Positions 52,229 through 61,226 of a DNA stretch of 64,000 bases are shown in pieces (position 1 is the stretch's first letter; each line of letters starts with the position of its first letter). The notes under the pieces are model-generated. The model was not told the origin of the DNA, made no database searches, and saw only the letters and a program-made list of their open reading frames with translations. Made by a program: the position numbers and the translations under genes. The DNA comes from Senegalimassilia sp003474385 (lineage in GTDB: Bacteria > Actinomycetota > Coriobacteriia > Coriobacteriales > Eggerthellaceae), in assembly GCF_003474385.1 (NCBI RefSeq), contig NZ_QUCY01000002.1, positions 62,001-126,000 on the forward strand. The letters run 5' to 3'.

Positions 52229-52244
52229 TGTTTCACGTGAAACA
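52229..52244. other. parS: parS site (ParB-binding), perfect match
   Basis: TGTTTCACGTGAAACA, identical to the canonical 16-base chromosomal centromere site, lies in the leader of iorA, 47 bases before its start codon. Confidence 0.93.
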
Positions 52245-52280
52245 ACGTGGAGAGAATCGTCTTGATACCTGTTCATGATA

Positions 52281-52316
52281 GCAAAAGGGCGACAGGTTGC
52301 CCCGTCGCCCTTTTGC
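52281..52316 (-). terminator. Terminator after purE
   Basis: GCAAAAGGGCGAC pairs with GTCGCCCTTTTGC (13 bp); the T-run lies within the arms. It is effective in either direction. Confidence 0.7.
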
Positions 52317-52328
52317 AAGTGGCCGGCT

Positions 52329-52799
52329 TTACGCCTCGGCCATGGCCTTCTTCATATCGATGATCTTCTGACGAGCGCCGTTGCAGCCGGTGCCCATGAT
52401 CTGCACCGCCAAGATGGCCGCGTTCTTCGCGCCGTTGATGGCGACGGTGGCAACCGGCACGCCTGAGGGCATCTGTACCATGGACAGCAGCGAATCCAGG
52501 CCGCCAAGGTCGCTCGTCTTCATGGGAACGGCGATAACCGGGTCGGGGGTGTAAGAGGCAACCACGCCGCCCAGGTGAGCTGCCTTGCCGGCAGCGGCGA
52601 TGATAACCTTGATGCCACGCTCATGCGCAGTGGAGGCCCACTCGTGCACCTCAGCAGGCTTACGGTGCGCGCTGGCAACCTTCACCTCGTACGGGACGCC
52701 GAACTCCTCAAGCTGCTTCATGCAAGGCTCCATGGCGGGCATATCGCTTTCGGAACCCATGATGATGCCGATGACGGGATTCTTGTGATCGCAAGACAT
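52329..52799 (-). CDS. purE: 5-(carboxyamino)imidazole ribonucleotide mutase
   Basis: The product has 156 residues, the class I PurE size, and interconverts N5-CAIR and CAIR in purine synthesis. Signature elements are IIMGSESDMP, SAHRKP, and AAAGKAAHLGGVVAS, with TSDLGGLDSLLS later. The ATG at 52799 follows AAAGGACTGCGAA. purK is not adjacent. Other purine genes (purD, purA) are on the same strand 2-5 kb upstream in transcription direction. Confidence 0.96.
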   Translation of the reverse strand: MSCDHKNPVIGIIMGSESDMPAMEPCMKQLEEFGVPYEVKVASAHRKPAEVHEWASTAHERGIKVIIAAAGKAAHLGGVVASYTPDPVIAVPMKTSDLGGLDSLLSMVQMPSGVPVATVAINGAKNAAILAVQIMGTGCNGARQKIIDMKKAMAEA

Positions 52800-53103
52800 T
52801 TCGCAGTCCTTTCAACACGTGATTTGCTTTCCAAGGCAGTGTAACGCGGAAGCAGGAACATAGGGAAAATCGCACGCAAATTATGGGAGACCGAAACATG
52901 CCAAAGCCAAGGAAGCAAAATCGTGAAAGTGGAGTCGGAGAAGAACTCCAGCTAGCATGAGAGCTTGCCAACTACGGAACAGCAGACTCAAAGCAGGTCC
53001 GGGCAACGGGTTCGGAAATATGAAACCGGGAATGCGAGACTCGAGTAACAGGTCCAGAAAGCAACAGGCCCGATGGCTTCCACCATCGAGCCTGTAAATT
53101 TCA
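52800..53103. other. 304-base gap between purE and tRNA-Phe
   Basis: Purine-rich on the plus strand, with no ORF, hairpin or promoter that I can support. The purE promoter should lie here. Confidence 0.4.
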
Positions 53104-53179
53104 TGGTGGTCGGAGGGGGACTTGAACCCTCGGCACGGGGATTTTCAGTCCCCTGCTCTACCAACTGAGCTACCCGACC
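53104..53179 (-). tRNA. tRNA-Phe (anticodon GAA)
   Basis: A 76-base cloverleaf on the minus strand: acceptor GGTCGGG/TCCGACC, D-stem GCTC/GAGC, anticodon stem GGGGA/TCCCC with loop CTGAAAA, T-loop TTCAAGT, encoded CCA. One A-C mismatch occurs in the T-stem. Confidence 0.95.
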
Positions 53180-53513
53180 AGAAGTCGTTCGTTGCGAACG
53201 CGAGTTAGTATATTACGGCAGCGAGCGCTTTTCGTCAACCCCGATTCCGAACTTTTTTGAGATACGTTCCCCCTCAGGGAAACGCGCCCAACCCAGCCCT
53301 TAAGCGAACGTGTGACCAGCAGATATGCCAACTCGCTTAAGACTGCTCGGCAACAGCTTGCGAAATCGGTCGCTGAACCAGACCGTACGCCAAGGAGGAC
53401 TTGGCTGGCTCGCAACCGACAGCGGCAACGAATCCGTGCACATTCGCTGAACAGATGACCGATAAATAACCACCAAAAACGCGACTCGCGCGTTCTTTCG
53501 GCAACGCACCCCG
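53180..53513. other. 334-base gap between tRNA-Phe and the radical SAM gene
   Basis: No supported gene or terminator; open frames here lack ribosome-binding sites. Confidence 0.4.
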
Positions 53514-54842
53514 CTACTTGCACTCGGCGCAGCCGCTGCCGAACAGCAGCTCCTTTTCCTCGCCGGGAAGCGCGGCACGAGCCTGGTCGCGCAGGTTGTT
53601 CACGCCGATGAAGAACTGGCGCATCATGACGACCAGCAGATAACGGCCCTTCGGGGTCAACGTCAGCTCGTCGGCGTTATCGGTGGCGAACGCGCCCGAG
53701 GCCTTCATGAACGCCATCTCCACCGGCAGGCCGACCTCCACCGAGCAGCCGAAGTCCTTCTTGAACTGGCGCTTATCCAGGCGCAGACCGAACAGCTGCA
53801 TCATGAAACGGTAACGCATGCGATCGCGCTTGCTGAAGGTGGTTTTGCCCATAATGGACATATGACCTGCTTCGATGCACTTGTTGTAATCCTTCACGCT
53901 GAAGGTGTTCACGTACAGGTTGCTACCCAGGTAGGTGATTCCGCCGCTACCGATGGCCGGATACTCCTCGTAATCGACCACGTACTCGTCGATCATGGCG
54001 TCCTCGCCGGCAGCCGACGTGTTCCTCTTGTTGAACGTCCACGCCGAACCGTGCTCGAACAGGTGCAAGGGACCGCCCGTCAGCAATTCGCTGATGATCT
54101 CGTAGAACTTCTGCTCGCGGGCGTAGTCCACCTTGCCCACGGTGCGGGCCAGGCTGCGCTCGACCGACGGTGAAGCCATCAACGGATAGAACGTGGTCTG
54201 CGTGCAACCGCTCTCGATGACGCGCTCGATATCGTTGATCAGGATGTCCTCAGTCTGCGCCGGGAAGTTGAAAATCATGTCCGCATTCATGGACACGAAG
54301 TACGGGCTGGCGTCCTGGATGCGCTCGAGGATCTCCTGGCCGCAGCCGTACTTGTCGTAGCGGTCCATCTGCTTGAGCAGGCCGTCGTCGAAGCTTTGCA
54401 CACCCACGGACAGGCGCTGCACGCGGCCCTGCAGCTTGTCCAGATAGCTGGGAATCAGGTGGTTCGGGTTCGTCTCGCTCGAAACCTCCTGGATATTGAA
54501 CAGCTCGCGCGCCTGGTCGATGGTGTCGCACAGCTCATCGATCATGATGGTGGGAGTGCCGCCGCCGATATAGACGCTGTCGAAGTCGTAGCCCAAATCC
54601 TTCAGCATGCGCATCTCTTTGCGCATATTCTCGAAGTACGGACGGGCGCGATCCTCGCTGAACGGGAACCTGTTGAAGCTGCAGTACGGGCACAGGCGCT
54701 CGCAGAACGGCACGTGCATGTACAGCATGTAGCGTTTCCCCTGCTCAGGTGCAGGCATCATCACCTCATCGGTGGGTTTGAGCTTCAGGTATTGGTTTGT
54801 GCATTGGCGAACCACGTTCGTAAGCAGGCGCTCTGACAGCAT
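53514..54842 (-). CDS. Radical SAM protein of the HemN/HemW/HutW class
   Basis: The product has 442 residues. The radical-SAM cluster motif is MHVPFCERLCPYCSFNRF (Cys47, Cys51, Cys54). The SAM-binding part includes YIGGGTPT and the strand VQRLSVGVQSF, both typical of the coproporphyrinogen-oxidase-like group. A C-terminal HemN-like helical domain is present. Possible functions are heme-chaperone, coproporphyrinogen dehydrogenase, or anaerobic heme degradation as in ChuW/HutW; the sequence does not decide. It ends with a CAECK tail (GSGCAECK) that could bind metal. AAAGGAG precedes the ATG. A palindrome covers its -10 region. Confidence 0.85.
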   Translation of the reverse strand: MLSERLLTNVVRQCTNQYLKLKPTDEVMMPAPEQGKRYMLYMHVPFCERLCPYCSFNRFPFSEDRARPYFENMRKEMRMLKDLGYDFDSVYIGGGTPTIMIDELCDTIDQARELFNIQEVSSETNPNHLIPSYLDKLQGRVQRLSVGVQSFDDGLLKQMDRYDKYGCGQEILERIQDASPYFVSMNADMIFNFPAQTEDILINDIERVIESGCTQTTFYPLMASPSVERSLARTVGKVDYAREQKFYEIISELLTGGPLHLFEHGSAWTFNKRNTSAAGEDAMIDEYVVDYEEYPAIGSGGITYLGSNLYVNTFSVKDYNKCIEAGHMSIMGKTTFSKRDRMRYRFMMQLFGLRLDKRQFKKDFGCSVEVGLPVEMAFMKASGAFATDNADELTLTPKGRYLLVVMMRQFFIGVNNLRDQARAALPGEEKELLFGSGCAECK

Positions 54843-54872
54843 GTACGCGCGCTCCTTTTCTCGTCCTAGTGA

Positions 54873-54900
54873 AAACGGTAGGAATTATATCCTACCGTTT
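54873..54900 (-). promoter_or_regulatory. Palindromic operator overlapping the -10 of the radical SAM gene
   Basis: AAACGGTAGGA and TCCTACCGTTT form a perfect 11-bp inverted repeat. Its 6-base centre reads TATAAT on the minus strand. It lies 31 bases before the ATG. A repressor bound here would cover the promoter. The -35 is not clear. Confidence 0.6.
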
Positions 54901-54955
54901 CAGTCTCATATAATCTCGACGAAAGCTTCGCTCCCCGTGCACGAAAGGCGCGGCC

Positions 54956-56248
54956 TTACGCCCAGGCTCCGCGACCTGCGGCGGCCTTCGCGCCGATGTC
55001 GGAGCGCAGCTGCTTGCCCTCGAAGTTGATGACGTCGCATGCCTCGTAGGCCTTCGCACGGGCATCGTCGAACGTCTTGCCCAGCGCAACCACGTTCAGC
55101 ACGCGGCCGCCGGCAGTGACGAGCTCGCCATCGGCGTTGCGGGCGGTGCCGGCATGGAACACCGTCACGCCTTCCATGGCCTCGGCATCCTCAACACCCA
55201 GGATGACCTTGCCCTTCTCGTACTTGCCCGGATAGCCGGCGGAAGCCAGCACCACGCACACAGCCCACTGGTCGTCCCACTCGAGCTCGATGTCGTCGGG
55301 ACGGCCTTCGGCCACGGCCATCATGACGTCGACCAGGTCGGTCTTCAGACGCGGCAGGACGACCTGCGTCTCGGGATCGCCGAAACGGGCGTTGTACTCC
55401 AGCACCTTCGGCCCCTCGGGCGTCAGCATGAAGCCGCCGTAGAGCACGCCGCGGTAATCGTTCTTGAAGGGCTCGCGCGCCGTTGCCGCCGCGGCGACCT
55501 TCATCATGTGCGTCATGTCGGCAAGCTCCTCATCGGTGACGATGGGCACCGGGGAGTACACGCCCATGCCGCCCGTGTTCGGGCCGCGGTCGCCGTCGAA
55601 GGCGCGCTTGTGGTCCTGGGCGGTTGCCATGCAGTGCGCCTTGCCGCCGGAGACGAACGCGAGCAGCGAGCACTCCGGGCCGGTGAGGCACTCCTCAACG
55701 AGCACCTTCGAGCCCGCAGAGCCAAACGCGCCGTCGAAGCAGCTGCGCACGGCGTTCTCCGCCACCTCGATGGTATCGGCGACCACGACGCCCTTGCCAG
55801 CTGCCAGGCCGTCGGCCTTCACGACGACGGGGGCGCCCAGCTCGTGCACATACTCAAGCGCCGGCTCCAACTCGGTGAAGCTGCCATAGCGAGCCGTGGG
55901 GATGCCGTTGGCCTGCATGAACTCCTTGCTGTACGTCTTGCTGCCCTCGAGCTGCGCACCCTGCGCATCGGGGCCGAAGACCGCCACGCCGGCTTCGCGC
56001 AGCACGTCGGCCACGCCCGCCACCAACGGCGCTTCCGGGCCGATGACCACCAGGTCGATGGCGTTGCCCTTCACGAACTCCAGGACGGCCTGGCCGTCCT
56101 CGGCGTTCAGGCCCGCCACGTTCTGCGCGACGGAGTCCGTCCCGCCGTTGCCCGGGGCCGCGTACAGGTTGTCGGTACGGGGGGATTTCGCCAAGGCCCA
56201 CGCAATGGCGTGCTCGCGGCCGCCGCCGCCCAAAACCAAGATGTTCAT
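54956..56248 (-). CDS. purD: Phosphoribosylamine--glycine ligase
   Basis: The product has 430 residues and makes GAR from phosphoribosylamine and glycine with ATP. It has the N-terminal Rossmann start MNILVLGGGGREHAIAWAL, ATP-grasp core VVVKADGLAAGKGVVV, and family signature RFGDPETQVVLPRL. The ATG at 56248 follows a weak GGAGGG-like site. It is on the same strand as purA upstream (124-base gap) and is probably part of a purine group with purE. Confidence 0.96.
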   Translation of the reverse strand: MNILVLGGGGREHAIAWALAKSPRTDNLYAAPGNGGTDSVAQNVAGLNAEDGQAVLEFVKGNAIDLVVIGPEAPLVAGVADVLREAGVAVFGPDAQGAQLEGSKTYSKEFMQANGIPTARYGSFTELEPALEYVHELGAPVVVKADGLAAGKGVVVADTIEVAENAVRSCFDGAFGSAGSKVLVEECLTGPECSLLAFVSGGKAHCMATAQDHKRAFDGDRGPNTGGMGVYSPVPIVTDEELADMTHMMKVAAAATAREPFKNDYRGVLYGGFMLTPEGPKVLEYNARFGDPETQVVLPRLKTDLVDVMMAVAEGRPDDIELEWDDQWAVCVVLASAGYPGKYEKGKVILGVEDAEAMEGVTVFHAGTARNADGELVTAGGRVLNVVALGKTFDDARAKAYEACDVINFEGKQLRSDIGAKAAAGRGAWA

Positions 56249-56371
56249 GTAACTAACCCTCCATTTCCAGCTCTCGAATAATATGCGTGTGCGGGACCGC
56301 AGATTCATGCAGCCCCGCACGGGATTCGCTTCGCTATTCAGTGACAGCAGTCCATCAAGTTTATCGGCGCC

Positions 56372-57682
56372 CTACCAGCCGCGCATGATGGTCTGGTCGC
56401 GATCGGGGCCGACGGCCACGATGCTGATGGGCACGCCCACCTTCTTCTCGAGATACTCAACGTAGCTCTTGGCATTCTCCGGCAGCTCGTCGAACGTGCG
56501 GCAGGCGGTGATGTCCTCGCCCTTCCAGCCGGGCAGCTCCTCGTAAACCGGCTTGGCGTGGAACAGCACGCTTTGCTGCATGGGGAAGTAATCGTAACGC
56601 TCGCCGTTGCACTCGTAAGCCACGCACACCTTGATGGTGTCGAAGGCGGAAAGCACGTCGAGCTTGGTCAGGGCCACGTCGGTCAGGCCGTTGACATCGG
56701 CGGCATAGCGCGCGATGACGGCGTCGAACCAGCCACAGCGGCGCTTGCGGCCCGTGGTCACGCCGTACTCATGGCCGACCTGGCACAACGTCTCGCCTTC
56801 CTCGGCCTCAAGGCCTTCGCCGCCGTCCTCGGCGTACGTCAGCTCGGTGGGGAAAGGACCGCCGCCGACGCGGGTGATGTAGGCCTTCTGGATGCCCAAC
56901 ACGCGGTCGATGTTGACCGGGCCCACACCCGAACCGGTAGCTGCGCCGCCGGCGCAGCAGGAAGAGGACGTGACGTAGGGGTACGTGCCATGGTCGATGT
57001 CGAGCAGCGTGCCCTGCGCGCCCTCGAACAGGATGGACTTGCCCTCGCGCACGGCGTTGTTCAGCATCTGGCTGGTCTCGGCCATATACGGCTTGAGGAT
57101 ACGGGCGTACGGCAGGTACTCCTCGCAGATCTCCTCGACCGTGTAGGTGTGCAGGCCGTAGATCTTCTCCAGGATGGCGTTCTTCTGGATAAGCGCCGTC
57201 TCTACCTTCAAGCGGAAGATCTTCTCGTCCATGAGGTCCTGGATACGGATACCCTTGCGGGCAACCTTATCCTGGTAGCACGGGCCGATGCCGCGCTTGG
57301 TGGTGCCGATCTTGTGATCGCCCAGGCTCTTCTCGTCGGCGCCGTCGAGATCCTTGTGGTACGGCATGATGACATGCGCGTCGCAGCTGATCTTGAGGTT
57401 CTTGCAGGAGATGCCCTCGGCCTCGAGCATGGCCATTTCCTTGACCAGCACGCCGGGATCCACCACCACGCCGTTGCCGATGACGGGAATGGCGTTCTCG
57501 TACATGACGCCGGAGGGCATCAGGTGAAGCGCCAGCTTCTTGTCGCCATGGATAACGGTATGGCCTGCGTTGTTGCCGCCCTGATAACGGACGACATAAT
57601 CGTATTCGCTAGCAATGAGATCGGTGATCTTGCCTTTGCCTTCGTCGCCCCATTGGGCGCCAACCAGAACGGTGCTGGGCAT
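56372..57682 (-). CDS. purA: Adenylosuccinate synthetase
   Basis: The product has 436 residues and joins IMP and aspartate with GTP. The GTP-binding loop GAQWGDEGKGK is at the start, with GGNNAGHTV close behind, and later QGTLLDIDHGTYPYVTSS and TTGRKRRCGWFD match the family. ATG 57682 follows GAAAGGATG. It lies 45 bases after the YhaN-like gene on the same strand. Confidence 0.97.
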   Translation of the reverse strand: MPSTVLVGAQWGDEGKGKITDLIASEYDYVVRYQGGNNAGHTVIHGDKKLALHLMPSGVMYENAIPVIGNGVVVDPGVLVKEMAMLEAEGISCKNLKISCDAHVIMPYHKDLDGADEKSLGDHKIGTTKRGIGPCYQDKVARKGIRIQDLMDEKIFRLKVETALIQKNAILEKIYGLHTYTVEEICEEYLPYARILKPYMAETSQMLNNAVREGKSILFEGAQGTLLDIDHGTYPYVTSSSCCAGGAATGSGVGPVNIDRVLGIQKAYITRVGGGPFPTELTYAEDGGEGLEAEEGETLCQVGHEYGVTTGRKRRCGWFDAVIARYAADVNGLTDVALTKLDVLSAFDTIKVCVAYECNGERYDYFPMQQSVLFHAKPVYEELPGWKGEDITACRTFDELPENAKSYVEYLEKKVGVPISIVAVGPDRDQTIMRGW

Positions 57683-57727
57683 GTGTGCGCATCCTTTCGA
57701 TAACAGTGTCGCAACCCTCACAGTGTA

Positions 57728-59905
57728 CTACAGAACCACTTCAGTAAGGCCCGGATCGGCCACGCGCATGGTTTCAACGATTTCTTCATGGCAGGTCAGC
57801 AAAATGATCTGGCGATGACGCGCCAGCTGGGCCAACGCCTTCGCCGCGCCTGCGCGGCGCTGGGAATCGAAGTTCACCAGGATGTCGTCAGCGATGATGG
57901 GAACGGCGCGTCCCACGTTGTCGGCGGTGACGAGCAGCGCGATGCGCAGCGCCAGGTACAGCTGCTGGCACGTGCCCAATGACAGGTGCACGGGCTCGCG
58001 CACGGTGCGCAGCGCGTCGGTCACCTGAAGACGGCCATCGGCGCTCATAGACACCTTCACCCACTTGCCGTCGGTCATCAGGCCGAGCAGCTCGCTTGCG
58101 CGGGCGTACACCTCGGGCTGGCTTTTGCTCTCCCACGACGCGATGGCCGCCTCGAGCATATGGCGCGCCAGCAGCAGCTTCGCGAACTCCATAGCCGCCT
58201 CGTCGCGGCGCGTTTGGAGCTGCTGGGCCTCAAGCTTCAGCTCGTCGAAGCTGCGCTCGCCCTTCGCCTGGGAAAGCAGTTGGCAAAGCTCGCCATAGCG
58301 ACGGTTCAGGTGCTCGCTCGTCTCCATCAGGCCCTCGCGCTGGCGCGTCTTGCGGGCGATGAACGCATCCACGGCCTCAAGCGTTCCGCGTTCGCGACGC
58401 ATGCCGATCTCCGCGTACAGGCCCTCGCGCGTTTCACGGGCCTTCTCAAGCGACTCCTCCAACGCCGTGCGGCGCGACACGAGCGCCTGCTTGCGCTGCA
58501 TGTACAGAGCGTTCTCCGCACGAACGTCCTTCGCCTCGTCGAGCAGCGCGCGAGCGTGACGCAGGGAGTCTTTCGCTTCGGAAAGCCCCATGGCGGCAAG
58601 CTCGGCCCGCACAGCTTGGCGTTGCTGCTCCTGCTCGGCCAGGCATGCCTCCAGTTTCTTCTTGTCCTGCAGCATGACCCAGTGCCGGTCCTGAACGCGC
58701 TGGGAGCGCTCGTCGCCTTTCCTACCCGGTTTGAACAGCATGATCAGCGAGGCTGCGGCGAGCACCACCGCCACGAGCACCAGGAAAAAGCCCAGCGCGG
58801 TGAACGACAGGCTGGTTATCTCACGGCCGTGCATGAACAGCGGGATGCCCGCGAACATGAAGGCCACGGGCAGCGCCACGGAAAGGCCGATCTGCACGCG
58901 CTGCTGACGGCGTGCGCGGATGGCCTCGTTCTGCTCGTCTTGAGTCTCGAGCATCGCCTCGTAGGCAGCCCTTGAAGTCGCGTAGTTGTCGCGTGCCAAG
59001 TCGACGGCGTGCTCCGTCTTCGCCTCCTGGACGGCAAGCGCCTCGATGCGGTCGCGCAAATGGCGCTCCTCGGTAGCCGTGATGCCCGCCAGCTCTTCGG
59101 GGTGCTCGCGCTGCGCCAGCCTATGCTCGCAGCGCAGGCTCTCCTCCTGAGCGCGCAAATCCGCGATCTTCTCCTCCAGCTCGGCTTCGTCCGCCTCGGT
59201 CTTCTCCAGCGTTTTGCGATTCGCCTTCAGCGTCTCGATGGCGGTATTCAGGTCGCCGATCTTGGCCAGCAACTCATCGCGCTGCGGCTTCAGCTCGGCG
59301 AACTCGTGGTCCTCGCGCTTCAGGCGCTCTACACGATCGGATTCGGCGGCGATGCGACGGCGCAGCTCATCCTGCTCCGATTCGAGCTTCACCAGCGATT
59401 TCTCGGACGCGGCAGCCCTTGAGGTGAACTGCGCCAGGCGCTCCTGCAGCGCGGTCAGCGCATGCGCCGGGGAAGCCCCCGTGCCGGAGCCGGCCGTGAG
59501 CAGCTTGGCCGTCACGTCGGTGGTGTTGCGCAGCTGGCGCAGCTCGTCGCTGGTCAAGCTGAACATGGTGCGGTACGTTTCGCGGTCGATGTCGTCGACG
59601 ACCGACGTGTCGCCCTGCAGGCCATCAACATTGCGGATGCGCGATGCCTGCGAGTCCCCAGACCCATCCTCGTTGGCGAAGAACAGCGTTCCCGCACGTT
59701 CCGCATTGTCGGGCTTGTAGGTGTTGCGCTGACCGCGCGCCTCTTCCCAACCAAACAAGACGCCGCCAACGAACTGGGCGAACGTGGTCTTGCCGGCCTC
59801 GTTTCGGCCGAACACCACGTTCATGCCCGGCCCGAACGGCCCGATCAGGCGGTTGGAGAACGCGCCGAACGCGTCCATCTTGATATGTTCCAGATACTTG
59901 CCCAC
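57728..59905 (-). CDS. YhaN-like ABC-type ATPase with coiled coil and membrane hairpin
   Basis: The product has 725 residues and resembles SbcC/Rad50-type ATPases. Walker A is FGRNEAGKTTF (32-42). Long coiled coils fill the middle, but in place of a zinc hook there is a pair of membrane helices (about 338-388; VALPVAFMFAGIPLFM and TALGFFLVLVAVVLAAASLI). The C-terminal signature LSLGTCQQLYLAL and Walker B VPIIADDILVNFD complete the ATP site. It pairs with the YhaO-like nuclease upstream (one-base TAGTG overlap). This gives a membrane-tethered nuclease-ATPase pair, as in Bacillus yhaON. A role in DNA repair is inferred. Confidence 0.88.
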   Translation of the reverse strand: MGKYLEHIKMDAFGAFSNRLIGPFGPGMNVVFGRNEAGKTTFAQFVGGVLFGWEEARGQRNTYKPDNAERAGTLFFANEDGSGDSQASRIRNVDGLQGDTSVVDDIDRETYRTMFSLTSDELRQLRNTTDVTAKLLTAGSGTGASPAHALTALQERLAQFTSRAAASEKSLVKLESEQDELRRRIAAESDRVERLKREDHEFAELKPQRDELLAKIGDLNTAIETLKANRKTLEKTEADEAELEEKIADLRAQEESLRCEHRLAQREHPEELAGITATEERHLRDRIEALAVQEAKTEHAVDLARDNYATSRAAYEAMLETQDEQNEAIRARRQQRVQIGLSVALPVAFMFAGIPLFMHGREITSLSFTALGFFLVLVAVVLAAASLIMLFKPGRKGDERSQRVQDRHWVMLQDKKKLEACLAEQEQQRQAVRAELAAMGLSEAKDSLRHARALLDEAKDVRAENALYMQRKQALVSRRTALEESLEKARETREGLYAEIGMRRERGTLEAVDAFIARKTRQREGLMETSEHLNRRYGELCQLLSQAKGERSFDELKLEAQQLQTRRDEAAMEFAKLLLARHMLEAAIASWESKSQPEVYARASELLGLMTDGKWVKVSMSADGRLQVTDALRTVREPVHLSLGTCQQLYLALRIALLVTADNVGRAVPIIADDILVNFDSQRRAGAAKALAQLARHRQIILLTCHEEIVETMRVADPGLTEVVL

Positions 59906-61191
59906 TAGCGCTCTTCCCCTTGCGACAGCATATCGAGCACCAGGTCTTCGGCCTGCTCCGACAGCTTCCCGACCTTGCCGGCACAGCTCGACGGCATCTG
60001 CAGCCCTCGATCGAGGAACTCCTGCTGCAGGAAGGCTATCTGCTCTTCGGGAAGGGACCGCTGCGTTTCGGCCACGCGCAAAAACACCGCCGGGAACAGC
60101 CCTTCCTCGCGCAGGGCCTGCTTATCGCGCGGTTCCTGCGTTTCGTCAACCATGGTGTCGCAAAAGAACGACGCATACGAATCGTTCACGTGCTTGCGCA
60201 GGTCCTCGAGCACATCGGGGCGGGAGAGCACCTCGTGAAGCGCAGTCGTGCCCGTCAACGCGATGCGCGAGATCATCTCCTCGCAATGCGCCTTGCCGTT
60301 CGCCCGGAACAGCTCCCGGATGATCAGGTCGCTGATCTCGGGCAACGTGGTGCAATCGGACACGTCGACGCGCAGGCGCTGCCATACCACGCTTGCCGTG
60401 GGGATGAATTCAAGCTGCGGGACCGCGCCTTCGGAAAGCGTTACCAGCTGCGCTCCGCGCGGGCCCGTCTCCTTGATGTCGCGCCCTTGGATGCACCCGG
60501 AGAACGCAATGCGGGGGCCATCCTCGCCAGGATGGATGTATCGCATATGGATATGCCCGCATGCCCAGTAATCCATGCCAGCGGAAAGCAGCACCGAGGG
60601 ATTGACCGGCGCTTTCACGGGATCGAGGTTCAACCCGGTATGTAGCATGCCGATGGCGAAGGGAGCCTGCGCGACGTCAGGTTCGCGCTGCTGAAGGGCT
60701 GCAAGCGCCGCATCGCGCGTGATGCCGTCGGCGATGCATTCGTCTATGGGCCATGATTGGTTGTAGTATCCGCGGCCGCCGATGATGCAAAGCGGCTTCC
60801 CATTGCGCCTGAACAGCTGGAAACCCGGCTTGTCAGCCGGCAACATGTGGACGTTCTCCGGCAAGGAGAACGCGCTTTGCTGCCAAGAGGTGTAGGGGTC
60901 GTGGTTGCCCGTGATCAGGTATACCGGGATGCCCGCTTTTCCCAGCGTGCGCATCCCCTCGAAGAACCGAAGGTAGTCTCCGTACGATGCGCGCGACTCG
61001 TCGAACACATCGCCCGAGACGACCACGAAGTCGACCTTGCGGGAAACAGCCGCGTCTATGACGCGATCGAACGCTTCGGCAATGGCCTGCACCAGTCGGG
61101 CAGCCCATGCAGGCGACACCTTGGCAAGGCCGCGGAAGGGCGCGCCAAGGTGAAGATCGGCGGTGTGGAGGAATGTCAGGCTCTCAGTCAT
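59905..61191 (-). CDS. YhaO/SbcD-like metallophosphoesterase (DNA exonuclease)
   Basis: The product has 428 residues. All metallophosphoesterase motifs of the Mre11/SbcD class are present: HTADLHLG, SGDVFDE, ITGNHDPY, MLHTGLN and CGHIHM. The C-terminal 170 residues are specific to the YhaO type and end in charged helices that probably bind the YhaN coiled coil. The ATG at 61191 has only a weak ribosome-binding site. It lies 35 bases after dnaB on the same strand. Confidence 0.9.
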   Translation of the reverse strand: MTESLTFLHTADLHLGAPFRGLAKVSPAWAARLVQAIAEAFDRVIDAAVSRKVDFVVVSGDVFDESRASYGDYLRFFEGMRTLGKAGIPVYLITGNHDPYTSWQQSAFSLPENVHMLPADKPGFQLFRRNGKPLCIIGGRGYYNQSWPIDECIADGITRDAALAALQQREPDVAQAPFAIGMLHTGLNLDPVKAPVNPSVLLSAGMDYWACGHIHMRYIHPGEDGPRIAFSGCIQGRDIKETGPRGAQLVTLSEGAVPQLEFIPTASVVWQRLRVDVSDCTTLPEISDLIIRELFRANGKAHCEEMISRIALTGTTALHEVLSRPDVLEDLRKHVNDSYASFFCDTMVDETQEPRDKQALREEGLFPAVFLRVAETQRSLPEEQIAFLQQEFLDRGLQMPSSCAGKVGKLSEQAEDLVLDMLSQGEER

Positions 61192-61226
61192 AGCTTCAGT
61201 TTACCCCGGCCCCGTCGTTGCGTGCG

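Noticed and set aside
52182..52245. Upstream start for IorA at 52245
   Set aside because: The extra residues are translated from the parS palindrome and lack a ribosome-binding site; ATG 52182 has one and matches the family N-terminus.
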